Assembly (NCBI GenBank): GCA_004555055.1
Contig: SFJN01000037.1
Location: 1 to 16,269, forward strand
From: Bacteroidales bacterium
Lineage (GTDB): Bacteria; Bacteroidota; Bacteroidia; Bacteroidales; Bacteroidaceae
Reading direction: 5' to 3'
DNA: 16,269 bases
Both the position numbers and the translations under genes were made by a program. The first letter of the stretch is position 1. The number at the start of each line of letters is the position of its first letter. Shown piece by piece: positions 1 to 6,611 of this stretch. The notes beneath the pieces were generated by a model. That model was not told where the DNA came from. It ran no database searches and saw only the letters and a list, made by a program, of their open reading frames with translations.

Positions 1-46
1 AACTGTCTCAACCGACGACAAACCGAGTGCCATCAAACTTGTTTGA
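1..46 (+). other. possible 3' end of an upstream plus-strand gene
   Basis: In the second forward frame the first bases read TVSTDDKPSAIKLV and then stop (TGA at 44-46). This could be the C-terminus of a gene entering from the left and convergent with the transglycosylase gene. The piece is far too short to identify. The other frames are also open here, and a minus-strand ATG at 33 could equally start a gene running off the left edge. The stop lies inside a small palindrome (33-46). Confidence 0.2.
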
Positions 47-271
47 ATGGCCGAGGTGCGAAGGAGGGAGGTTTACCAAGCTAATTTATAGAACATCCCA
101 TAACGGTTAGGGGGAGTATCTTCCCCCGAAGGGGATTTTCCGGGATGACCGCCAAAAGCACATATAGGTGGGTGCTATAACTATTCCGTCTGTCTGTCGC
201 CCTCGCTCCCTGCCAAAAGGGAAAGTCGGGCACGTACGGAAAACTATAGAACCCACCTATATTATGGTATG
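47..271. other. non-coding spacer with hairpins
   Basis: I see no convincing gene here. The region holds a G/C hairpin (GGGGGA at 110-115 with TCCCCC at 122-127), a short CCCC-GAA-GGGG hairpin (124-134) and the long inverted repeat described separately (162-262). The 15-mer AGCTAATTTATAGAA at 79-93 recurs upstream of parB. It probably serves as the 3' region of the transglycosylase gene, which ends at 272. Confidence 0.5.
162..262. repeat. long interrupted inverted repeat (about 26-bp arms)
   Basis: The arms lie at 162-188 and 237-262, separated by 48 bp. Outer arms ATATAGGTGGGT (162-173) and ACCCACCTATAT (251-262) are perfect over 12 bp. Then come one mismatch, CTATA/TATAG (175-179, 245-249), a small internal loop, and TTCCG/CGGAA (184-188, 237-241). 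It starts 10 bases past the transglycosylase stop, so on the minus strand it would form a large stem-loop in the 3' UTR. It could be a terminator or RNA-stability structure, or a small non-autonomous mobile element. I see no clear target-site duplication. Confidence 0.6.
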
Positions 272-1771
272 TCATCTGACACGGATTTTCTTTCCGGCAC
301 GGATATTTGACCCGGAAATGCCGTTCAGACGTTTGAGTTTCGCCACGGTCGTGCCGTTGCGTCGTGCAATGGCTCCCAGTGTATCACCCTTCCGGATGGT
401 TACGGTGCGTGCCGAACTGCGCGAACGTTTGCTGCGGCTCTTGCTGTACTTGCTCCTTGAAGCCGTCTGACCTCCGTTCCCAGACCGTACGACAGGCACA
501 TACTGGTCATTGACGGCCACACTCGAACGGCGCGGAAGCAGTTCGGCAGCACGATAGCTATAGACGCTGTCGCCCATTTCCATAAAGCGGGAAACCGCAG
601 AGGTGGGCAGGCGCAGGGCACAGGGATTCCAATATCCCGGCACAATGTCCTGGCGGTACTGCGGATTCAGCGCCTTCAGCGCGTTGAGCTCCACGTCGCA
701 GAGTTCTGCCACCTGCTGCAAATGAAGGTCACGGTTCAGCATGATGGTGTCGGTGTCGATGTGCATCTTTGTCTGCATGGGGACGATGCCATGTAGGCAA
801 TAGTTGTTCATTACATAGTTGGCAGCAATGAACGCGGGTACGTATCCACGGGTTTCGCGTGGCAGATAAGGATAGATTTGCCAATAGTCCTTGGTGCTTC
901 CTCCCGCACGTTGTATGGCCTTGTTCACATTGTTCGGACCGCAGTTATATGCTGCAAGCGCCAATGTCCAGTCCCCGAACTGTGTATAGAGATTCTTTAG
1001 GTATGCCGCTGCTGCCCTACTCGACTTTATGGGGTCGCGGCGCTCATCGACAAGCGAGTTCACCTGGAGTCCGTACTGTTTGCCGGTATGTATCATGAAC
1101 TGCCAGAGTCCGACTGCACCCACACGGCTTGTAGCCAACGGGTCGAGTGCACTTTCAATAACGGGCAGATATTTCAGTTCCAACGGGCAGCCTTCAATTT
1201 CGAGAGCCTCTTCGAAGATGGGGATATAAAAGTTCTGTGCTCCGAGCATATAGCTTACGGAACGGCTCAGACGGCCGGTATACTGGTCGATGTACTTACG
1301 GACGACATCGTTGTATGGCATTTCGATAATGCATGGCAAACGGCGCAGGCGGCGTTCGTATTCCGTGGCTTCTACATCCACGGCAGGAGTAGCGGTGCGA
1401 GTGGTGTCGAAACTCAGATATTTCTCGGCGTTCCACTCCTTGAGTTGGCTGTCCACATCAACCATCATGCCTTCGGTGAGTTCTATTCCTGTGTCGGTAG
1501 AGTCGGGAACGACTTCCGGGGCATTGCTGTGCACCACGGGGGAGTCGCCCTTCTCCGCACCTTCCTCAACGTCCTCACCAAAATCTCCGAACTCGTCGTC
1601 CGCATCTTCATCGTCAAGGGTTTCAAGGTCTTCTTCTACATCCTCTTCAAGGATGGTATCGTTTACCGCTGTCATGCTGTCAACGGCCACATCGGGCGAA
1701 AAATGTGCAGCAGTGCCCAGACCTGCCGTAGCGAGCGACAGGGAAAGAGCCATATAAAGTACTTTTTTCAT
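272..1771 (-). CDS. mltD: MltD-like membrane-bound lytic transglycosylase with LysM
   Basis: A 499-residue secreted or envelope enzyme that should cleave peptidoglycan between MurNAc and GlcNAc to give 1,6-anhydro ends. Residues 1-22 form a signal peptide (MKK then a hydrophobic run). Residues 41-75 are a very acidic, low-complexity stretch. The SLT (family 1) catalytic domain covers about 175-330: the motif ESALDP carries the likely catalytic Glu207, followed by VGLWQF (220-225) and AAYNCGP (273-279). A degenerate LysM-like segment lies at about 343-388, a Ser/Arg/Lys-rich linker at 438-455, and a clear C-terminal LysM at 456-498, which should bind glycan strands. It lies 118 bp after the DUF5683 gene on the same strand and is probably the last gene of the par cluster. 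MltD is the closest family name; one-to-one orthology with E. coli MltD is not claimed. Confidence 0.9.
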   Translation of the reverse strand: MKKVLYMALSLSLATAGLGTAAHFSPDVAVDSMTAVNDTILEEDVEEDLETLDDEDADDEFGDFGEDVEEGAEKGDSPVVHSNAPEVVPDSTDTGIELTEGMMVDVDSQLKEWNAEKYLSFDTTRTATPAVDVEATEYERRLRRLPCIIEMPYNDVVRKYIDQYTGRLSRSVSYMLGAQNFYIPIFEEALEIEGCPLELKYLPVIESALDPLATSRVGAVGLWQFMIHTGKQYGLQVNSLVDERRDPIKSSRAAAAYLKNLYTQFGDWTLALAAYNCGPNNVNKAIQRAGGSTKDYWQIYPYLPRETRGYVPAFIAANYVMNNYCLHGIVPMQTKMHIDTDTIMLNRDLHLQQVAELCDVELNALKALNPQYRQDIVPGYWNPCALRLPTSAVSRFMEMGDSVYSYRAAELLPRRSSVAVNDQYVPVVRSGNGGQTASRSKYSKSRSKRSRSSARTVTIRKGDTLGAIARRNGTTVAKLKRLNGISGSNIRAGKKIRVR

Positions 1772-1793
1772 TATATTATATTGGATTCATTGT

Positions 1794-1818
1794 CGGCAGA
1801 ACGATGGCATCGTTGCCG
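1794..1818. repeat. dyad in the leader of the transglycosylase gene
   Basis: AACGATG (1800-1806) and CATCGTT (1808-1814) are perfect inverted arms around one base. They are extended by CGGC (1794-1797) and GCCG (1815-1818) after a 2-base bulge. It sits 23 bp upstream of the transglycosylase start and has no U-tract, so it is not a standard terminator. It may be an mRNA hairpin or protein site. Confidence 0.4.
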
Positions 1819-1889
1819 TGTTTTTCATTGTTTTCAGCAATAAGATTTCCTCCTGCTATTCCGATAAACGGCATCGAAATGAAAGGGAG

Positions 1890-2702
1890 TCAGAAAGTCA
1901 GTGTGGCACCAAGTCCATAGCCGGTATTTCCGGAACCGGGAGTTCCGACGGCAGTGGGCGAAAGCTGGAGCGAAAGGTCGTCGGAGATGTCGAAGGCCGA
2001 AAGGTGGGCGTCGACATATGCATCGACAACGGAAAGTAGGTACACGCCCACGAAACAGAAGGCCGAAAGGTCGCGCCAACGGCGGAAACGGTCCTTACGG
2101 TTCTTGAAAACCGTCTTGAAACGTTCCACATTGTTGTCGATGTCGTAACTTGGGGGGAACATGTCCAGATAACTGTTCGTATCAGGATTGTCATCCATGA
2201 TGTCGAGATAAGCCTGCGAATAGTCCATATACATCTGCTGGTTCCACGTAAAGGCATAGAAGCATCCCAAGAATCCGCCGTAAAAGATGGGGAGTTTCCA
2301 GTATTTCCGGTTGTAAATTTGTCCACCGCCTGGAAACACAAGCGAAAGCCACAATGCGCGGTTGGGGTCGGGGACGAACAGTTTGTTCTCGCGTTTGGCT
2401 TTCAGCATACGATGGTCGGCCTCGGTGAGGGCGAGTTTTGCAGGCATCTGCAGACTGTCTTCGTTTGCACGCATCACCGAATCGCGGTCCGCCAGCAGGG
2501 TATCAGCGTACATCGCCACACTGTTTGCCACAGAAAGGGCCCTCATGGCAGCACTGTCTGCAGCGAGGGCAACGTCGGCTGTATTTTCCGACAGACTGTC
2601 ATTCGCCAGAGGTTCCATTCCCCAAACACCACAAGGCGCTGCCATCATGAAGAACAGCAGCACCAGGTTTCGGGTAAATATGTTAAGCAGTATGGTTTTC
2701 AA
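1890..2702 (-). CDS. DUF5683 domain membrane protein
   Basis: A 270-residue protein of unknown function. The N-terminus (1-28) is a hydrophobic signal sequence or anchor, followed by an Ala/Ser/Asp-rich periplasmic-type stretch (about 30-90). The DUF5683 core begins near residue 105: PDPNRALWLSLVFPGGGQIYNRKYWKLP contains the family's typical PGGGQIYNxxYWK signature (124-136) and leads into a membrane segment (137-153). A second hydrophobic segment is at about 212-228. The C-terminal stretch (237-270) ends in TLTF and could be a short beta region. From memory, homologues lie between parB and a lytic transglycosylase in other Bacteroidales, as here, which suggests an envelope role. No enzymatic motif is visible. 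The ATG at 2702 gives a clean signal sequence. Confidence 0.85.
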   Translation of the reverse strand: MKTILLNIFTRNLVLLFFMMAAPCGVWGMEPLANDSLSENTADVALAADSAAMRALSVANSVAMYADTLLADRDSVMRANEDSLQMPAKLALTEADHRMLKAKRENKLFVPDPNRALWLSLVFPGGGQIYNRKYWKLPIFYGGFLGCFYAFTWNQQMYMDYSQAYLDIMDDNPDTNSYLDMFPPSYDIDNNVERFKTVFKNRKDRFRRWRDLSAFCFVGVYLLSVVDAYVDAHLSAFDISDDLSLQLSPTAVGTPGSGNTGYGLGATLTF

Positions 2703-2838
2703 GTTTTTCTGTTTGTTTTGCGGATATACACATATGCGACCGCAAAGGAATAAGATCTTTGGGAAAGACGCACCATCGCTTTCATTTCAGGGAGAAGACT
2801 GCACCCCATCAGTTATACACAGGCATTCCGTGCCCCGT
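2703..2838. other. parB-DUF5683 spacer with DnaA-box-like sites
   Basis: This 136-bp gap contains TTATACACA at 2813-2821, identical to the E. coli R2 type DnaA box, and ATATACACA at 2724-2732, one mismatch from TTATNCACA. CAAAGGAA at 2743-2750 is one base off a minus-strand -7 element and could drive the DUF5683 gene. Two boxes do not make an origin. Confidence 0.35.
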
Positions 2839-3726
2839 TCAGCGCAGTTTGTCGAAGAGCGCCACAATACGTTCCAGTTCTTCTTCCGATGTAAAGGCTA
2901 TGCTGATATTTCCCTTGCCCTCGTTGGAGCACGTCATCTGCACCTTGGTCTTGAAGAAGTCGGAAAGCCTGTCGCGAAGAGGGATGAACTCCTCGGGCAG
3001 TGTCTTTTTACGGTCTTTGAAACGCTTTCCGCCGCTGACCACAGTTTCTCCGGAGTTAATGGCCTTTACCATCTCTTCGACCTTGCGTACGGAATATCCT
3101 TTCTGCTGGATTTCGTTGAACAGTTTCACCTGCATAGAGGGCTGTTCAAGTCCCAGCAACGCCCTGGCATGACCTTGGTCCATTTCGCGCTTCTGAATGG
3201 CCATCTGCACCTGTGCAGGAAGTTTGAGCAGACGCAGATAATTGGCAATAGTGGTACGCTTCTTCCCCACTTTTTCGGACAGTGCGTCCTGCGTAAGGCC
3301 ATACTGTTCGAGCAGGTTCTGGTAAGCCAGGGCAATCTCTATGGCATTGAGGTCCTCGCGCTGTATATTCTCCACGAGGGCCATCTGCATCATTTTCTCA
3401 TCATCGGCAGTCCGGATGTATGCGGGCACAGTTTCCAGTCCGGCCATTTGGCTGGCTCTCCAGCGCCGTTCTCCGGCAATAATCTGATACGTCCCATCGT
3501 CCATCTTCCGCAGGGTGATGGGCTGTATGATACCAATCTGACGTATGCTTTCGGCAAGTTCCTCCATTGCCTCGACATCAAATTCCCGACGGGGCTGGTT
3601 GGGGTTGGCCTTAATGTCTGCCAGAGGCACCTCGTTGATGCTCGACGAGCCGCTGGTATGCACCTCACCGGTCGATATCAGCGCATCGAGTCCACGCCCG
3701 AGCGCGTATTTCTTGTTTGTTGCCAT
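2839..3726 (-). CDS. parB: chromosome partitioning protein ParB
   Basis: A 295-residue ParB/Spo0J-type protein, of normal length. It should bind parS sites, load onto DNA as a CTP-dependent clamp and act with ParA in origin segregation. The ParB/Srx domain covers about 30-125. It has the NPNQPRR motif (41-47), the CTP-binding GERRWR box (85-90) and ENIQRE (119-124). The central DNA-binding helix-turn-helix lies at about 143-170 (GLTQDALSEKVGKKRTTIANYLRLLKLP), and a basic linker and C-terminal dimerisation region follow (about 235-295). It is 97 bp downstream of parA on the same strand and probably co-transcribed. All key motifs are intact. The start MATNKKYALGRGLDALI is the usual N-terminus of chromosomal ParB. 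Confidence 0.97.
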   Translation of the reverse strand: MATNKKYALGRGLDALISTGEVHTSGSSSINEVPLADIKANPNQPRREFDVEAMEELAESIRQIGIIQPITLRKMDDGTYQIIAGERRWRASQMAGLETVPAYIRTADDEKMMQMALVENIQREDLNAIEIALAYQNLLEQYGLTQDALSEKVGKKRTTIANYLRLLKLPAQVQMAIQKREMDQGHARALLGLEQPSMQVKLFNEIQQKGYSVRKVEEMVKAINSGETVVSGGKRFKDRKKTLPEEFIPLRDRLSDFFKTKVQMTCSNEGKGNISIAFTSEEELERIVALFDKLR

Positions 3727-3778
3727 GTGCTAAAACAGCTAATTTATAGAAGGTAAAATCCACGCCCTCAAAAACTTT

Positions 3779-3822
3779 GGGGAGAGATGAAGAAGGGATG
3801 GGGAGCAGGCAGGAGGGAGGGG
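3779..3822 (+). repeat. purine-rich G-run tract between parA and parB
   Basis: The plus strand is almost entirely purine here and has five G-runs of three or more (first at 3779-3782, last at 3819-3822). In the parAB mRNA the same stretch is C/U-rich. The loops are long (up to 12 bases), so any G-quadruplex would be weak. Confidence 0.35.
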
Positions 3823-3823
3823 A

Positions 3824-4606
3824 TCAGCCATGAACTTCCGGCCGCGAATTCTTGGAAATGATTTCCCTGGCCAAGGAAAGATGGTTGATGGACCCGATGC
3901 TTTCCTCATCGTAGAGGATTGCGGGCAGACCGTGGGACGGAGCCTCCGAGAGCTTGACGTTACGCTGAATAACGGTTCTGAACACCAGTTCCTGGAAATG
4001 CCGCTTCACCTCGTCATAAATCTGGTTGGCCAGACGCAGGCGGCGGTCATACATCGTAAGGAGAAAACCTTCAATTTCCAAAGCGGGATTCAGCCTCTTC
4101 TTAATCATGCGTATGGTGTTGAGCAGCTGGCTGATACCTTCCAAAGCGAAATATTCGCACTGCACGGGAATGATTACAGAATCGGCCGCCGTAAGGGCAT
4201 TCACCGTAATGAGACCGAGCGAGGGCGAGCAGTCGATGATGATGAAATCGTAGTCGGGCTTGATGGTTTCGAGCATCTTCCGCGTCTTGTATTCACGCTT
4301 TTCGAACTGCATAAGCTCGATGTCGGCACCGGAAAGATTGACATTCGAAGGCACGACATCAAGGTTGTCGATTTCCGTGGTGTATACAGCCTCACGGATA
4401 TCCTTAAGACCTACCATGGCTTCGTATACAGAACAATCGACCTTTCCTGTGTCCACACCAATACCGCTTGAGGCATTGGCCTGAGGGTCACAGTCGACCA
4501 GCAGCACTTTTTTTCCGAGAATGGCAAGCGAGGCCGAGAGGTTCATGGCAGTAGTGGTCTTTCCCACTCCGCCTTTCTGATTGGCGATGGCAATGGTTTT
4601 TCCCAT
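3824..4606 (-). CDS. parA: chromosome partitioning ATPase ParA/Soj
   Basis: A 260-residue MinD/ParA-family ATPase that should form ATP-dependent dimers on the nucleoid and move ParB-parS complexes. It has the deviant Walker A KGGVGKTT at 11-18 with signature Lys11 and Lys16, the switch I motif DCDPQAN at 38-44, and Walker B IIIDCSPSLG at 122-131. The length matches small chromosomal Soj proteins, with no N-terminal helix-turn-helix as in plasmid P1-type ParA. It is the first gene of the par cluster. Its leader of about 100 bases contains two hairpins, and a possible promoter lies at 4706-4713. No key residue is missing. Confidence 0.97.
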   Translation of the reverse strand: MGKTIAIANQKGGVGKTTTAMNLSASLAILGKKVLLVDCDPQANASSGIGVDTGKVDCSVYEAMVGLKDIREAVYTTEIDNLDVVPSNVNLSGADIELMQFEKREYKTRKMLETIKPDYDFIIIDCSPSLGLITVNALTAADSVIIPVQCEYFALEGISQLLNTIRMIKKRLNPALEIEGFLLTMYDRRLRLANQIYDEVKRHFQELVFRTVIQRNVKLSEAPSHGLPAILYDEESIGSINHLSLAREIISKNSRPEVHG

Positions 4607-4650
4607 AAACTTTGTGTGAATTTTAGGTGTGCGGTCTTCGGTTCGAAAAG

Positions 4651-4703
4651 GTGCGTTTCTTCACGCACGCGCAAACCTTTAAAAGACTCACAGCCGTTTG
4701 CGC
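4651..4703 (-). promoter_or_regulatory. two tandem hairpins in the parA 5' leader
   Basis: GTGCGT (4651-4656) and ACGCAC (4663-4668) form a perfect 6-bp stem with a 6-base loop. Directly next to it, GCGCAAAC (4669-4676) and GTTTGCGC (4696-4703) form a perfect 8-bp stem around 19 bases. The predicted transcription start is near 4700, so the mRNA would start with these structures. They could control translation or stability of parA, or act as DNA operators. Confidence 0.5.
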
Positions 4704-4705
4704 TG

Positions 4706-4713
4706 CAAATTTA
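4706..4713 (-). promoter_or_regulatory. -7 element of the probable parA promoter
   Basis: CAAATTTA on the plus strand reads TAAATTTG on the minus strand, an exact match to the Bacteroidetes -7 consensus TAnnTTTG. A matching -33 (CAA at 4730-4732) is too close at 16 bp, so the promoter is only partly supported. It lies 100 bp upstream of the parA start. Confidence 0.5.
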
Positions 4714-4722
4714 TGGAAAATT

Positions 4723-4744
4723 CGTGAAACAACGAAGTTTCACG
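4723..4744. promoter_or_regulatory. hairpin of parS-like half-sites, or terminator
   Basis: CGTGAAAC (4723-4730) and GTTTCACG (4737-4744) are a perfect 8-bp inverted repeat with a 6-base loop. On the plus strand GCC and a T-rich run (4748-4756) follow, as in a rho-independent terminator, although no plus-strand gene ends here. Each arm equals a half of the general parS consensus TGTTNCACGTGNAACA, but in the reversed arrangement, so this is not a parS site. It lies just upstream of the parA -7 element and could be a regulatory site. Confidence 0.4.
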
Positions 4745-4902
4745 GCCTTTTTTCTTCCTCCGTTTGAGGCTGGCCTCACAAAAATTGTTAAGATTGCGAC
4801 AGTTTGTCCAGGGATTGTCCTGAAATCAGTTTCTGCAGGTGGCATTACGGCAGCCGACATCGGTGGCAACAGAAATCCGGGACAAGAGAAATCTGTAGGG
4901 GT

Positions 4903-4920
4903 ATTCCATAAATATGGAAT
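4903..4920. repeat. 18-bp palindrome downstream of glmM
   Basis: ATTCCATA (4903-4910) and TATGGAAT (4913-4920) are perfect arms around AA. It lies 8 bp past the T-tract side of the glmM terminator. Its symmetry and length suggest a protein-binding site or a second terminator stem. Confidence 0.4.
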
Positions 4921-4927
4921 CCATCAT

Positions 4928-4970
4928 AAAAAACAGCCGGAAGGAAAGCACTCGACCTTCCTCCCGACTG
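4928..4970 (-). terminator. rho-independent terminator of glmM
   Basis: Read on the minus strand, CAGTC and GGAAGG pair with CCTTCC and GGCTG (one G-U pair and a 4-base bulge), followed by TTTTTT (4933-4928). It starts 33 bases after the glmM stop codon. Confidence 0.8.
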
Positions 4971-5002
4971 GATGTTGTAAGCATCAAAATGGCGTAGTTC
5001 AC

Positions 5003-6361
5003 TCACTCGGCCCTAAATCCGCAGGCATCGATGGCGTCGACCACTATGCGGATACACTTGCGGCAGGTCTCCTCATCGGCAGCTTCTGCCATGACACGTA
5101 TCAGAGGTTCGGTACCGGACTCGCGTACAAGCATCCGGCCACTGTCCTGCAACAGGGCTTCGGCATGCTCCACAGCCTGCTTCACCAATGGTGCCGTCAT
5201 CACCATGCCCTTGTCGGTAACACGTACATTTTCAAGCACCTGAGGGTATATCGTCACGGGAGCAGCAAGTTCCGACAAAGTTTTCTCGCGCGCCATCATC
5301 ACCTCCATCATCTTCAGACTGGTAAGGACGCCATCGCCGGTGGAAGCGTATTTCGAAAAGATGATATGCCCCGACTGCTCCCCTCCGATGTTGTTGTGGT
5401 GGGCTGCCATATATTCGTAGACATTCTTGTCGCCAACTGCGGTCTTGGCATAGCCGATTCCAAGTTGGTCGAGAGCCTTGAAAAGTCCGAGGTTCGACAT
5501 GACGGTTGCAACCACGGTATTGTTCACCAGTTTGCCGCGTTCCTGCAGATAGCGGGCATAAATGTACATGATTTTGTCACCGTCTACGACCGCACCGTGC
5601 TCGTCCACACACAGGCAACGATCGGCATCGCCATCGTAGGCAAAGCCCACATCGCAATGGTTCTCCACGACAAAGCGCTGCAGACCTTCGATGTGCGTGC
5701 TACCGGCACCACGGTTGATGTTCGTTCCGTCGGGCTCGGCATTGATAACACTAACCTTCGCTCCGAGGGCGCGGAACACCGACGGTGCAATGCTCCATGC
5801 GCTGCCGTTGGCACAGTCAAGTGCGACATGCTTGCCCCGGAACGAGAAACGTCCGAGCGAGATGAGATACCCTACATAGCGGTTGCGGCCTTCGACAAAG
5901 TCGATGGTCTTTCCGATGTCCTCACGTACGGCATAGGGAGGAATTCCGGACTTACCGTCAAGAAACTCCTCTACACGGGCAATGGTCTCGTCATCCATCT
6001 TTTCGCCCTGGTCATTCAGGAGCTTGATGCCGTTGTCGTAGAACGGGTTATGGCTTGCCGAAATCATGATTCCGCAATCGAATCCGTCGTGTTTAGTCAC
6101 GAATGCCACAGAAGGTGTGGTGGTAACGTGCAGCAGGTAGGCGTCAGCACCGGACGAAGTGATGCCGGCTGCAAGGGCATATTCCAACATATAGGAGGAG
6201 CGGCGGGTATCCTTACCAATGACAATGCGTGCCCGATTGCCATCGTTACGGCGCGAGCAGTAGTACCATCCCAGGAAGCGTCCGATTTTAAAAGCGTGTT
6301 TGGCGGTCAACGTCACATTGGCTTCACCGCGGAAGCCATCGGTTCCAAAGTATTTTCCCAT
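5003..6361 (-). CDS. glmM: phosphoglucosamine mutase
   Basis: A 452-residue alpha-D-phosphohexomutase that should convert glucosamine-6-phosphate to glucosamine-1-phosphate, a step to UDP-GlcNAc for peptidoglycan and lipopolysaccharide. The N-terminus FGTDGFRG (5-12) is typical of GlmM. The active-site loop is SASHNP (101-106), with Ser103 as the phosphoserine. The metal-binding loop is DGDADR (243-248). The sugar-binding loop GGEQSGH lies at 326-332. The C-terminal phosphate-binding loop is RESGTEPLIRV (413-423). Length is normal and all four loops are intact. The FGTDGFRGE start favours GlmM over a phosphomannomutase, although substrate cannot be proven from motifs. It is a single-gene unit with its own terminator. 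Confidence 0.93.
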   Translation of the reverse strand: MGKYFGTDGFRGEANVTLTAKHAFKIGRFLGWYYCSRRNDGNRARIVIGKDTRRSSYMLEYALAAGITSSGADAYLLHVTTTPSVAFVTKHDGFDCGIMISASHNPFYDNGIKLLNDQGEKMDDETIARVEEFLDGKSGIPPYAVREDIGKTIDFVEGRNRYVGYLISLGRFSFRGKHVALDCANGSAWSIAPSVFRALGAKVSVINAEPDGTNINRGAGSTHIEGLQRFVVENHCDVGFAYDGDADRCLCVDEHGAVVDGDKIMYIYARYLQERGKLVNNTVVATVMSNLGLFKALDQLGIGYAKTAVGDKNVYEYMAAHHNNIGGEQSGHIIFSKYASTGDGVLTSLKMMEVMMAREKTLSELAAPVTIYPQVLENVRVTDKGMVMTAPLVKQAVEHAEALLQDSGRMLVRESGTEPLIRVMAEAADEETCRKCIRIVVDAIDACGFRAE

Positions 6362-6470
6362 GGTTTTATGTTTTGTTTTCTAATTGTCTTTATGGGTGTC
6401 AGACGGAGCTCATAATCCGTTGCATACCCCCTAAAACGCAAAATAGAGGCATATATTGTTCCGTATTACG
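6362..6470. other. glmM upstream region
   Basis: The glmM promoter should lie here. No exact TAnnTTTG is present on the minus strand. TATTTTG (around 6439-6445) has one base less between TA and TTTG and is the only candidate I see. Confidence 0.3.
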
Positions 6471-6515
6471 AAAAAAAAGAGTCCGGAAAACGCGGGAGGG
6501 AACGCCTTCCGGACT
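6471..6515 (-). terminator. rho-independent terminator of the TonB receptor gene
   Basis: AGTCCGGAA (6480-6488) and TTCCGGACT (6507-6515) are a perfect 9-bp stem. On the minus strand the stem is followed by C and eight T (plus-strand A8 at 6471-6478). A run of eight G (6516-6523) flanks the other side. It lies about 97 bases past the receptor stop codon. Confidence 0.88.
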
Positions 6516-6611
6516 GGGGGGGGTATTGCTACCTTCATTTATGCCGCTCGGGATGATCTAGGTAAACTTAGCCTTTCCTCCCGCTTAGCGAAACGTTCCC
6601 CGCCTTGAAAC

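Larger units (their letters stand above)
4607..5002. other. parA-glmM intergenic region
   Basis: I see no gene in these 396 bp. They hold, from left to right, the parA leader with two hairpins (4651-4668, 4669-4703), a -7 element, a hairpin of parS-like half-sites (4723-4744), an 18-bp palindrome (4903-4920) and the glmM terminator (4928-4970). The middle part, 4760-4900, shows nothing I can name. Confidence 0.6.

Noticed and set aside
2362..3756. 464-codon open frame on the plus strand across DUF5683 and parB
   Set aside because: Overlaps two well supported genes and their spacer on the other strand; no domain and no promoter.
4616..6415. 599-codon open frame on the plus strand opposite glmM
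   Set aside because: It is the antisense of glmM, which has every active-site motif. The frame has no recognisable domain and runs through the glmM terminator and parS-like hairpin.
6516..6523. run of eight G as a phase-variable tract
   Set aside because: It lies just outside a terminator stem, in no gene and in no promoter, so slippage would have no obvious effect. A similar G-run at 11244-11252 sits in the loop and stem edge of the feoAB terminator.
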